A DNA stretch of 64,000 nt, taken from Halichoerus grypus (lineage: Eukaryota; Chordata; Mammalia; Carnivora; Phocidae). Positions 1-10,127 of this stretch are shown here, in pieces. The stretch lies in the NCBI RefSeq assembly GCF_964656455.1, contig NC_135723.1, positions 101,509,283 to 101,573,282 of the forward strand, read 5' to 3'. Both the position numbers and the translations under genes were made by a program. Numbering within the stretch: position 1 is the stretch's first letter; each line of letters opens with the position of its first letter. The notes beneath the pieces were generated by a model. It saw only the letters and a list, made by a program, of their open reading frames with translations. It was not told the DNA's origin and made no database searches.

Positions 1-1617
1 AAAACCCTGGTAGGGCTTGATATGCGTTGCTTTAAAGGATACAAAAAAGTGCCAAAGTTTAAAGTGACTTAAAACTCCACCTTCCTCCTCCAAATTCCAC
101 TTAACAGGGGAGTAATGATGGCATTTTTACACCAGACGCTTCATTACAATGCTCGCCAGTGGCCTAATAAACCCTAACTTTGTATCACGAAGGGGCCAGC
201 GCAATAATGTATATGTATCCTGTACCTGTTTCCCTCACGATGTCATAGGTGAGAGCTGGAAATAAAATATGGAGGCAAGTTAAAGGGCCTGAATCATTTT
301 CATAGTAATAGGAGAGCAAAGCAGAAAAAGAGAACATCCAGCCGGGCTTCATGGGTCTCCCGCAACCCTGCTCTGCTCTGCCTCCGGGAACACTACTGCC
401 TTCTTCACTGTGTATCCCCAGACGTAACACGAACAGGACTACACGAATGCGCCCGGACAACACACCGCCAGACTGCCCATAAACGTGCCGCTTCCCTGCG
501 CGTCCCGCTGCACCCTGCCACCGCCGACGGTTCACTGACATGATCATATAACGAAATGAGTAAGCAATGCACGCCATTCTACAACTTCCGAAGACATTCG
601 CAGAGCTTCCCGAGCACCCTCCAGAGCCACGAGAGCTGAGCGACTCGCTGCCACTGACACGGGTTTCTTAATTTCCAGGCAAAGTTGCCGAATAACCATT
701 TTGCAGAAAGACATTTCCAGTCCTCGAATAACCCGAGCCGAAGTCCTCGTGCCTGCTGGAAACCAAACGAAAGCCCTTCCCGAGCCGGTACCGGCTCAGA
801 GCGACGACTCGGAGAGAAGTTCGGCAACATTCGCATCTGTCTTCTCTCTGAATAAACGTGCTCTTGCCACTCGGCCTGGTGTGGGAATCCTGGCTACGCT
901 TCCAAAACTTCTGCACGCTCTGGCCTCAGCTGCGCGATCGCACGGGAGCCGAGCTCCCCCGCGCCGGGCAGTGCGGTTCGGGGGTGGGGGAGGGGAGAGG
1001 AAGAAGTCGAACGACTTCCTAATGTATCATTAAGGGATGAAAGCACAGGTTGGGAGCACGAAAAGTTAAAGGGGCAGCTGGCTGACAAAGGAGAGCAGCG
1101 CGCGTTCCTCCCGCGCCCTCCTCCCCCAGCGAAGCCGGCGGGGCGACCACCTGGCCCCGGCGCTTTGACAGCTCCGCGAGTGTCCCGCAGCGGACTGCTC
1201 TGTAGTTGACAATGCGCTCGTCCGGGACGACCCAGGTGTGCTCCGCTGTGGGCTTCTCCAGTGACCCAGCTAGGCCGAGGAGAATCTACGAGAAATTTCT
1301 CCAAAGACAGAAGCACCAAGAAAAGCCGGCGCAAGGGCCAAACTAAAAAGTAAAGTGTGGCGGCGGCGGCGCGGGCCGTCGGAGCCCCGCTGGGCGGAGT
1401 GAGGTGCGGGCGCCCGCGGGAGGCCGGGCGGGCGGCCGCGCAGGGGGCGCGGGGCGCGGGGCGGGCGGGCGCCCCGGGCCGGAGCCGCGCGGCCGGCGGG
1501 CCCCACCCCCACCCCGCGGGGGCGGCCGGGGGCGCGCGGGGGCAGGGGGCCGGGCGCGCCGGTGACAGCTCCGGCCCGGCGCCGCGGCTGGCTCCCGGCC
1601 TGGCTCCCTCACACTCA
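1..1617 (-). other. KMT2C: KMT2C intron 1, promoter-proximal part
   Basis: This stretch lies downstream of the exon 1 splice donor on the minus strand, so it is the beginning of KMT2C intron 1. It continues past the left edge of the window. The first 180 bases are AT-rich and plain. From about 400 to 1000 there is scattered CpG, forming the shore of the CpG island. I see no other exon, SINE or clear repeat in it. Open frames crossing it on both strands are short and have no recognisable domain. Confidence 0.8.
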
Positions 1618-1623
1618 ACTTAC
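1618..1623 (-). other. KMT2C: Splice donor of KMT2C exon 1
   Basis: Read on the minus strand, coding exon 1 is followed by GTAAGT, a perfect match to the mammalian 5' splice-site consensus. It leaves two bases of codon 54 in the exon (phase 2). This agrees with my memory of the human exon 1 boundary. Confidence 0.85.
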
Positions 1624-1784
1624 TTCTTTCTGGCTCTCTGGAAAGGGGAAGCGCCATCTTTGCGAGGCCGGCCCCGAGGTCTTTTGTCTGCGGCTGCGGG
1701 GCTCGGGGCCGGGGCTCCGGGCTCCTCGGGGGGTGGTGGCGGCGGCTGCGGCTGCTCCGCGCTCTTGTCCTCCTCCGACGACAT
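1624..1784 (-). CDS. KMT2C: KMT2C (MLL3) coding exon 1, partial gene
   Basis: The 161-nt exon encodes the first 53 and two-thirds residues of the lysine methyltransferase KMT2C/MLL3. This very large nuclear enzyme is the catalytic subunit of a COMPASS-like complex that mono-methylates H3K4 at enhancers. The peptide starts MSSEEDKSAEQPQ, followed by a proline run (residues 13-19), an Ala/Pro-rich linker and an AT-hook DNA-binding motif KRPRGRPRK at residues 34-42. It ends QRARKK across the splice. The ATG at 1784-1782 is chosen because the peptide matches the human N-terminus as I recall it. An upstream in-frame GTG (1805) would add seven residues but is not needed. The PHD fingers, FYR domains and SET domain lie in later exons outside the window. 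I recall Val rather than Ala at residue 9 in human, a minor difference. Confidence 0.92.
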
Positions 1785-2688
1785 CCTAGTCACCAGGAAA
1801 GACACATGGATCCCGGTCCTCCTCCTGGGGGGCTCCTCCCGCCGCCGCCGCCGCGGCCGCCGCCGCCGCTGCTGCTCGGGTTCCTCCTCCCCGGCTCAGC
1901 CTCTCGCATTTCCCGCAGCCCCGGGAGCAGCAGCAGGTACCGGGAGAGGCGGCAACATGGAGCGAGCAGGACACGCACTCACACACATACGCGCGGGCGC
2001 GCGCACCTCGGCGCGCAGGGGCCGGGCGGGGGGCGGGGGGCGGCGGGCGGGGCGCGGACGGGAGGGAGGGAGGGGCCGGCCGGCCGGGCGGGAGGTGCGG
2101 GCGGCGGCGGCGGCGGCGGCGGGCGGGGCGCGGGCGGGGGCCGGGCGGTGCGGGCGGGCGGGTGCGGGGCGGGGCGACTGAGGGGGCGCGGGGGGCGCCG
2201 GCCGGGGCTGCGCCCGCGCCCCTCCCCCAGCGCCCGCGGGCGGGAGGAGAAAGGGGCCGCGGCGCGGGGGGCGGCGGGCCCGCCGGGAGCGGCGGGCGGG
2301 CGGGGGGTCGCGGCCCCGCCGGCCGCCCCTCCCCCGCGCGGGCCGCGTCAGGCCGGGCGGCCGCGGCGAAGTTTTGACAGCTGCTCCAGTTGTTGTTGTG
2401 GGTTCCGGGCTGCGCGAGCGCCGGCCCCTCAGCGCCCGCGCCCGCCCTCCCGGGCCGGGGAGGAGGAAGTTTTGCGGGTGTGCGTGTACCACACACAGAC
2501 ACACACACACGACCGTGGCCGTCGCGCGAGGGCCGCGCCGGGTCTCCCCCGGGCGCCCCGCACCACAGACCTCTCAAACTCGCCGCCGTCTCGCCCACAC
2601 ACGGCCGCCGCGACGCCCCCGCCCCCTCCCCCACTCCTCGGCCCCACCGCCCCCCGCGCGCCGCCGCTGCCACTCACAGGGCTCGCTC

Positions 2689-2700
2689 CGCGCATGCGCC
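2689..2700. promoter_or_regulatory. NRF1-type palindrome
   Basis: CGCGCATGCGCC matches the NRF1 consensus YGCGCAYGCGCR at 11 of 12 positions and lies in the CpG island roughly 0.9 kb upstream of the KMT2C ATG. NRF1 sites of this form are common in broad housekeeping promoters. Binding is inferred. Confidence 0.5.
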
Positions 2701-2821
2701 GCCCGCGGACGCGCCGCCGCCGCTGACCTCACCGCCCCTCCCCCGCCCCCGCTCCCTCCGCCCGCCTCCCCCCTCCCGTTCCCTCCCCTTCTCTGACGCG
2801 GCCGCCGGGGCTGCGCCGCGA

Positions 2822-2858
<37 letters not shown>

Positions 2859-2860
2859 TG
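2822..2860 (+). repeat. (CTCCGG)n hexanucleotide repeat
   Basis: About six copies of CTCCGG follow one another in the upstream part of the CpG island. The repeat is purely GC-rich and likely length-polymorphic. Confidence 0.85.
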
Positions 2861-3349
2861 GGGAGAGCGCCAAGCTGCGGATGCGGCGATCCGGGATCGG
2901 GGTCCAGGGAATGCGCGGCGCGCGCCGGGGGAAGAGGAGGGCCGCGGCGGCGCTCCGACTGCGCCCGGGCTGCCCGCGAGCCGGCCGCCGCGGAGCCCTC
3001 TCGGGGCCCCCCACCCCGGGCGCCGCCGCGCCGCCCCCGCGCGCCCACCCGTCCTGCGGCCGGAGGGACCGAGCCCGCGGGCGCTCCAGCAGCTCTCGCG
3101 GACGCGGAGTGCGGTGCGACTTCGCTGCGATCCGATTCCAGGGAGAGTTTTGTTATTATAACGTCATTTTAAAAATGGGCCAGGAAGGGCTTATAGAGCT
3201 GTCAGACAAAAAGAATGGTGACATTTTGAGGAACAAAACGCCGAAAGACACAACACACCAAAAAAGCCCCAACTTGATTTTGACGGGCAGTGTGTTGGGA
3301 TGCCCAGAAATTCAGGTATTTCTGAGCCACCCCACGATACGTTAAAATG

Positions 3350-4680
3350 GTAAAGGAAAAATGGGGCTAGAATGGGAAATGGGCACTTTCTCCGGAAGGA
3401 CAGTCATACATGTGGACTTCTGGACTTTTTATTCTGAGGGGGAGGTGACTCTTCCGCGCTTTCCATTCACTACTGATCAGTGTGTGTGGATTGGGGGAGA
3501 ATATTAAGACCTATCAGCATCTGCAAAAGCACTAGGATAAATTCTCATGTAAGGAGCGTGCCCTCCAGGCCGGACACGCTGGGCACCTTCTGATTATGGC
3601 TCCTCTCCATTTTCACGGCACACTGCGAGGCTCGTGCTGCATACTCTGGTTTCCCAGCTAGGTTGTTCACCTTCCATTTTTTCCAATAGCCAGAACATAA
3701 ACTTTGAATTGTGTTTCCTATTTGGGCAAAGTATACACAGATTTCCAGAGTCTTTTCTGACTAAATGCAGCTCTTTGAAATGGCTGAAATGAAGGCTATA
3801 ATAAGATAGTCATTTGAATTCCTACTGGGTTTAATCCCTGCTGGCTTGTTCAAGTTTACTAAATTTACAGCCACAGGAATTTTGAGATTGGGGAGAAGCT
3901 GACTTGGTAAATGCAAACTAAAAATTAAAAGTGTCTGACTATTAGAAATACAACATGTATATACCTAATGATAAATTTATAAAGCGGTATATTTAAAGTT
4001 TTTTCATTACTCTTTAACATTTTTTTTCTGCACATTACACTTTCAAACATCAGATTACTGATCCAAATGTTTATCTGAGTTCATTACTGAAATTAGAGCA
4101 GTCATTTCCAACTCTGAGTTTCACATGCACAAAATTAAATATCAGGATAATTTATTTCAGTATACTTCTTCAGCACTTGGGAGAATTTAAGTGTCAGTAT
4201 GGGCAAATTGCAAGTCACTCCTGCTGGAGAGAAGTTTTAAAAGGAAACAACTATGGACTGAGAACAGAAAAGTGGGTAGAATGGATGAAAGGGTAAAAAA
4301 TAGAGGTTTGTGCAGTGATGCTTCTGGAAAGAAAAGATGATGAAGGATAGTAAGCCCAGCCTTAAATCTCCATTCCTTCAGCTACTGTGAGCAGACAAGC
4401 AGTTGGGATCTGTTTAAATAGGATAGCAGCCTTGTCGGACTAAAGTTATCATGGGCAGAGCAAATAAAATATAACTCAGGATGCAAAGGAAGGATTCAAA
4501 GAATACCTGTTTAACATAAAGGTCTTCAAAGGTTTTTCCATGTCCATGATCCAAATTTTGGAGCTCTGAGACCACAATGGCAAAAATCCAGGAGTCATGT
4601 AGCTGAGGTTACTCAAAATTATAAAATCAGAAAGGCAAGAGTGTCTGGAAGCACCAAATGCAAAAAGAAAAAATTTTTTT
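3350..4680. other. Intergenic, no feature recognised
   Basis: This is ordinary mixed-composition sequence leaving the CpG island. I see no gene, modern SINE or well-defined old repeat in it. Confidence 0.6.
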
Positions 4681-4689
4681 TTAAAATCT

Positions 4690-4880
4690 ACTTTTTAATA
4701 AGTACACATGTAGGCATTTTTAAAACATGGTAGATATGCACCAAAATGTTAACAGCAACCTATCTCTGAAGGGTTGGATTACAAGGGACTTTCACTTTCT
4801 ATATTACATTTTTCTATAATGTTTGAATCTTTCAGAGCACATGCAGTATAATAAATATATATTAAATATTTAGAATGTGG
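4690..4880 (+). mobile_element. Old L1 3' end fragment
   Basis: The stretch running through CACCAAAATGTTAACAG and the following T-rich, ATAATG-containing tail resembles the 3' end of an old mammalian L1 (L1M type). It is degraded and no target duplication is visible. Confidence 0.5.
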
Positions 4881-5350
4881 TTTGGGGGTGAGGATTGTTA
4901 TCTACACCAAAGAAAAAGCAACATCTCATAGAACTAAGCAAAATAACCTCAAAGTGTCTAGCGAAAAAGTGATGATAAATAAAAATTCACAGTACAATAC
5001 CCATTCTTACTAATTGGAGGCCTATAAATGTCATTGATACGGTCTTTATTTAGAGTTTGTCTGTTTTGCTTTGTTTTAGTGAATGTAAAATATAAGTCTC
5101 TCCCATAGGTTCACTAGCAATTGTCTCTTTTTTTTGTTTTGTTTTGTTTTCCTGTAAAGTCTTAAACTCCTGAGCGTTTTTTAGGAACGAAACTTTTACA
5201 GTTGTAGAGGACCACTGAAAACTTAAATTCTAGATCTTCTGATCTTTATGTTCATATTTTTACTGTTAAAGTTACACTTCAAAAAGTTGCTGTCATAGGC
5301 TATCAATTTTTGTCCTTTTTCAGTGAAAAAAGGTTTTTAAAAGAATTTCA

Positions 5351-5459
5351 GGGGCACGTGGTTGGCTCAATCAGTAGAGCATATAACTCTTGATCTCAGG
5401 GTTGTGAGTTTGAGCCCCATGTTGGGTGTAGAGATTGCTTAAAAAATAAAAAAATAAAA
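5351..5459 (+). mobile_element. Short tRNA-Lys-type SINE
   Basis: A tRNA-Lys-like head with recognisable A- and B-box remnants is followed by ATTGCTT and an A-rich tail, without the CT-rich body of the typical CAN-SINE. The flanks are TTTTAAAAGAATTTCA (5335-5350) and TTTTAAAAGAATGTCA (5460-5475), a clear target-site duplication. Confidence 0.85.
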
Positions 5460-5480
5460 TTTTAAAAGAATGTCAGTCAC

Positions 5481-5696
5481 GGGGCGCCTGGGTGGCTCAG
5501 TCGTTGGGCGTCTGCCTTCGGCTCAGGTCATGATCTCAGGGTCCTGGGATCGAGCCCCACATCGGGCTCTCTGCTCGGCGGGAGGCCTGCTTCTCCCTCT
5601 CCCGCTCCCCCAGCTTGTGTTCCCTCTCTCGCTGTGCCTCTCTCTGTCAAATAAATAAAAAATGAAGTCTTTAAAAAAAATAAAAAATAAAAAAAT
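5481..5696 (+). mobile_element. CAN-SINE, full length
   Basis: The copy has the head GGGGCGCCTGGGTGGCTCAG, a tRNA-related region, a CT-rich body and an AAATAAATAAA tail. The target duplication AAAAGAATGTCAGTCA is at 5464-5479 and 5697-5712. It inserted in the downstream target repeat of the preceding SINE. Confidence 0.95.
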
Positions 5697-6287
5697 AAAA
5701 GAATGTCAGTCATTTAAAATTAGTTCATATTTAGTCCACAGTGTGTTTTTAGCTTTGAAAATTCTTATTGCGTTACATGAGTTATTTCAGTAATGCATAC
5801 CATGTACCTGCTGGACAGAAAAATTAAAGGAAGAAACTGAGAAGTAATTAAACAGAACATTCACCTTTGAAAAAAATTTGTGTATGAGTGTGAGGCCTAA
5901 GTAGATGGTCTGCAGCACATTTCGTACAGATAGGAATCTTGCCCTCTAGGGGTCTATGTTTTAAGCCTGGAACTACTTAGCAAGATAAACACAAAAAGGG
6001 CAAGCAGGCAACTGAAAAATAAACATGGGAAAACACACAAATAGAAAGATTAAATATTTACATCCATTGTGTACAAGACCATAGTTTTAATAGAAATGCA
6101 TCTGGGGATATGGGGGGAAGGGCAGAGGTGGAGAAGTCAGCAGACAATTACGTCTATTTAGAAGAGGGATATAAAAACATTCTGCCAGCCAGTGTTATAA
6201 ACTAGAAACCTACCCCAGCCTCCCCAGCCCCCCCCACCTCCCCCCACACACTCTTAGGTTCCTCTCCTTTATTGATAATACAAGATT

Positions 6288-6960
6288 ACTATTACATTAG
6301 TTTCCCAGGGCTGCTGCAACAAACTACCACAAGCTAGGGGCTTAAAACAACAAATTTATTCTCTCACAGTTCTGGTAGCTAGAAATCCAAAATCAGGGGC
6401 ACCTGGGTGGCTCAGTCGTTAAGCGTCTGCCTTCAGTTCAGGTCATAATCACAGCGTTCTGGGATCAAGCCCCGCATCGGGCTCCCTGCTCCTCGGGAGG
6501 CCTGCTTCTCCCCCTCCCACTCCCCCTGCTTGTGTTCCTTCCCTCGCTGTGTCTCTCTCTGTCAAATAAATAAATAAAATCTTAAAAAAAAAAAAAAAAG
6601 AAGTCCAAAATCAAGGTGTTGGCAGGACTGGTTCCTTGTGGTAGGCTCTAAGGAAGAATTTGTTCTATGCCTCTCCGCTTCTAGTAGTTGCCCACAATCC
6701 TTGGTGACCTTGGCTGCAGATGCATCACTCCAATGGCCATCTTCCCTCTGTGCCCTCACATGATGTTCTCTGTGTATGTGTATCTTCTCTTCTTGTAAGG
6801 ACACCAGTCATATTGGAATAAGAATCCACCCTACTACAGTATGACCTCATCTTAATTAATTGCATCTGCAACGATCTTATTTCCAAATAAGGTCACATTC
6901 TGAGGTTTGGGGAAGGATGTGTATGTTGCGGGGACAATATTCAACCCAATCTAGCTACCA
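6288..6960 (-). mobile_element. MaLR-type LTR (MLT1-like), split by a SINE
   Basis: The sequence from TTAGTTTCCCAGGGCTGC through AAACAACAAATTTATT to the final GGACAATATTCAACCCA is the reverse complement of a mammalian MaLR (ERVL-MaLR, MLT1-like) LTR. A CAN-SINE at 6396-6599 interrupts it. It is a solo LTR with no coding content. Confidence 0.7.
6396..6599 (+). mobile_element. CAN-SINE inside a MaLR LTR
   Basis: Full-length copy with a long A tail. The flanks GAAATCCAAAATCA (6382-6395) and GAAGTCCAAAATCA (6600-6613) form the target duplication, and the LTR sequence resumes after it. Confidence 0.93.
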
Positions 6961-7890
6961 AACAGCTTATATTGGTGCCTACCCATCTTAGCAGATCAAA
7001 ATTTCTATTGTTAGAAAAAGTGTATATAATGGGTTAACTGCATGCAATGTTTTCTGGGCACAAGATATTCACATTTATTTTACACCTAATCAATTTATCT
7101 GTAGGATAAATAAAATTAAAGTGAATTTAACAATGACAGTGTCCACATAGTAATAAGTAAAATTGCGATAGTAGTTCCTTGGTTAGTCTGATCTATGTAA
7201 AGTTAGGGCAAAAAATTTTGGTCCAAAATATACTGTTTGGGGCCTGTTTTCAAAATCAAAGACAATGATCAGATCCTCACTTTCCCCTGTGCTGTGAGGT
7301 GAAATGGACGAAGATACCACAACATAAAATTATGTACCTTTACAATGGAAATGGAACTCAAGAATCCCACCCGTCACTCTTCACGTTGAAGTCTAAATGC
7401 CTTGGCATGGCCCCCTAAGCCTGCCACCCCCACAGCCAAAGTGTCCGTCCCCCCTTCCTGCCCCCCTTCCTCCTCACAGTGAGCTCCAGCCTTCAGAACT
7501 ACCTTTGGTGGACTACAAACTTTATTGGGCTGTCCCAACTCCCTTCCCTTCTCATGTGGCCAATCCCTGCTTCTTTAGACCTCACTTCCATCCCTGACCA
7601 CCGCTCTCCCCATAGCAGTGACTATGTGCGCCCCCCATGCTTCTACAACACCCCTGCTTTCCCCATCACAGCTCTCATGGTCTGGAACGTATTCCACCCG
7701 ATGCCTTGTAGAGATGACTGCCGTTGTCTGCCTTACTCATCTTTTATCTCTATGACTTAGCAGCAACTCAATAAATGGTTGTGGAATAAGTGATATAAAA
7801 GGGAAAATATATGTGAAGTGTAAGAGAAAGAGCTAAGATATCCTTTACATGAGTGTTTATCCCCCCACCCCATACACCAGGAGTGTTTAT
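6961..7890. other. Intergenic, no gene
   Basis: I see mixed unique sequence only. The open frames at 7397-7760 are C-rich and proline-rich and show no domain. Confidence 0.5.
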
Positions 7891-7910
7891 TTTTAAAAAA
7901 GAAATTGTAT

Positions 7911-7948
7911 GGTGATTAACATAACAATAAAAAATAAATAAAATAAAT
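7911..7948 (+). mobile_element. Minute 5'-truncated retro-insertion, L1-like tail
   Basis: A 38-bp insert beginning GGTGATTAACATAACAATAA and ending in an A-rich (AAATA)n tail is flanked by a perfect 16-bp duplication, AAAAAAGAAATTGTAT (7895-7910 and 7949-7964). The duplication and tail are the marks of target-primed reverse transcription. The insert looks like only the last bases of a carnivoran L1 3' UTR, which is from memory. Confidence 0.7.
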
Positions 7949-8334
7949 AAAAAAGAAATTGTATCTTTATAAACAATGTAAACATGCATACTTTGCTACA
8001 TTTTGTGTCGATTGTTACATTTCACATTTCTATAAAGAAACCCGCTAGTTATCTTTGCCCCTATGCCCAGCATTTATTATATGACACTCTTCTCAGGGTT
8101 ATTGGCTTCCAGAAGCCGGGGCATGGAGGTTCACACCTGTTTCTAAAGGATTCTCCAAAATCAAAAAAAGGTCAAAATAGTTGTCCACGGTCTTCAGACA
8201 GCATAATACCTCCTTAGAAATATTTCTCCGCTTCACCATAATGTTGAGGGGGGAAATGATTACAGAATAACTTATATAATAATTATCATACAATCCACTT
8301 ATGGAAAACTGTAGAAATCCATGACAATCTACTT

Positions 8335-8465
8335 ATGAATATATGTGCAAGGTAACAATGTTCATCAAAACGCAAACAATGATTATCTCTGAGCTGGAAT
8401 TCCAAATGACACTGGCTTTCTTTGTATTTTTCTTTTTAACTTTTATAATGAATAGCTATTATTTC
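8335..8465 (+). mobile_element. Probable old L1 3' end fragment
   Basis: ACAATGATTATCTCTGAG followed by T-rich sequence resembles the degraded 3' end of old L1 elements. The limits are uncertain. Confidence 0.35.
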
Positions 8466-8768
8466 TACAAAAGCGATCAAGTTGTTTTTCAAAGAAAAAG
8501 TTTGTTTCTCCAAAATTATCTCTATTTTAGCCTTAATTATATTTCACTCGCACGGATTTTTTTTTTTTTTTTTTTTTACTTTTCTCTCTTGCCATCATCT
8601 TGTCTGTGGAAATATTGTAACAATGCCTACCATACAAGCATGACTCCTGACTGGTATAATCAGGTTCAGAGTTCTCCCCCACCCCCGGGGACAGCTGCTA
8701 TTAAACAAAGTAAAAAGGGTTTTTCCAAATGAAAATGAATGGTATTGCTTGGTCTTTCCCCTACTCTT

Positions 8769-8969
8769 TTTTTTTTTTTTTAAGATTTTATTTATTTATT
8801 TGACAGAGAGAGAGACAGCGAGAGAGGGAACACAAACAAGGAGAGTGTGAGAGGGAGAAGCGGGCTTCCGGTGGAGCAGGGAGCCCGATGCGGGGCTCGA
8901 TTCCAGGACCCTGAGATCATGACCTGAGCGAGAGGCAGACGCTTAACGACTGAACCACCCAGGCGCCCC
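8769..8969 (-). mobile_element. CAN-SINE, full length
   Basis: Inverted copy starting with its poly(T) tail and ending AGGCGCCC. The target duplication TCTTTCCCCTACTCTT is perfect (8753-8768 and 8970-8985). Confidence 0.95.
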
Positions 8970-8999
8970 TCTTTCCCCTACTCTTAATAATCATAATCT

Positions 9000-10127
9000 T
9001 CATCTCTTCCAGCTGGTGCGCTGCCTAATGCCTGCAGAAGTTGTATTCATGGGGTGCAAATCTCTTCCCCTCCCTGGTGTCCATGTTCCTGTCCCTTTGT
9101 ATTCCTCATTCCATTGAACATAGTGGGCACTCAATAAAGATTTATTAAACTAAAAAAGGAGCAATCATTACCCCAGTAGGCTGTACTTGAGGAAAGGAGG
9201 GATTGAGAGAGCCAGGGAAGGAGGGCTACTGGAAGGAAGGAACTGAAATTCTGGGGGTTGAGGGTAAGACTGGGGGGGCCTAAATTCATTCCCTGTGGTT
9301 TTCTACCTTTCTCACCACTGGGAGGCTACTCACTTGCACTCAGCTGAAACATTTCTATTCGTTTTTTCTGTGGGCAGTCAGCATCTTTCCCTCCCTTGTC
9401 TTGACCTGCCTTTGCCAGCTCAGTGACATCGTTGTCACTGGAAGGAGGAGCATCACACACCTGCAACCCGAAAGACAAACAGACCAATAAACACCGTAAA
9501 GAACCTGATGAACAGCACCAACGGAAAAGGTGGCCAAAGAGGATAGATAACACAACCTAGCTAGTAGTACACAGTCCTTCACAAGAAAGTAAAACAAAAC
9601 CCTCCTTCCCACTCAAAAACTTCAACACACATCACAGGCGCCACAGCTTGGTCAGGAATTTGAAGTGGGTGGGTGTTTTCACTTGATTTCCTCTCCACTG
9701 TCTCCAAAGTTTAAATGAAACTCTGGGGCCCAGCGCAGACGTGTGTCCCTCCTCTGCCAGATGACCGGGCCTGATTTGTGCCTGCCCGCAGGGCCTCCCA
9801 AACTCTAAGCATCCTTCTGTGACCTCATTCTCTGTCCCCTGGTTCCATGTGCCGCTCTGTGACTTCATCACGGTCAGGTCTGTTTCAGCTCCCCGAGCTT
9901 CAGAGGCCCCAAGAGCCCCGTTCCTTTCAGCTCAGTCTGGGGGAGTGGTTGAGCGCGGAGCTCTCAGCAGATCATCCCTGCACCCGATCCTGGAGCGCCC
10001 ACTTCTCCAGATCCCAGAGGGGAGGGGGAGCGACATTCGGCTCCCTTTCCCACCGAGCCCTTGAGAAGCGTCAAAGATCCGCTGCGAAGGCGCCCCCGCC
10101 GCGGCCCCCAGAGCGCCTCGGCCGGCG
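9000..10127. other. 5' flank of CCT8L1
   Basis: Mostly unique sequence, becoming GC-rich and CpG-containing after about 9,860. It presumably contains the promoter and 5' UTR of CCT8L1. A GGTGCCCAC-type repeat or TATA box was not found. A small L2/MIR-type remnant ends near 9,155 (CACTCAATAAAGATTTATT). Confidence 0.5.

Larger units (their letters stand above)
1080..3130 (-). promoter_or_regulatory. KMT2C: CpG island and promoter of KMT2C
   Basis: This is about 2 kb of very high GC content dense in CpG, containing KMT2C coding exon 1 and the sequence upstream of it. The plus strand carries many G-runs (about 2026-2080 and 2110-2190) typical of Sp1/KLF boxes and G-quadruplex formers. A near-perfect NRF1 palindrome, CGCGCATGCGCC, lies at 2689-2700. 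A short (CTCCGG)n array lies at about 2823-2860, and CA-rich microsatellites are at about 1970-1990 and 2489-2512. No TATA box is evident. The transcription start cannot be placed from sequence alone. An island this broad and TATA-less usually has dispersed starts and is often bidirectional. No modern SINE has inserted within it. Confidence 0.85.

Noticed and set aside
1357..2726. Long open frames on both strands in the KMT2C CpG island (274-306 codons)
   Set aside because: They are Gly/Ala/Arg/Pro-rich, overlap the recognised exon in other frames and are what a GC-rich island gives by chance.
5351..5459. tRNA-Lys gene
   Set aside because: The tRNA-like heads belong to SINEs. They have A-rich tails and target duplications and have lost the cloverleaf.
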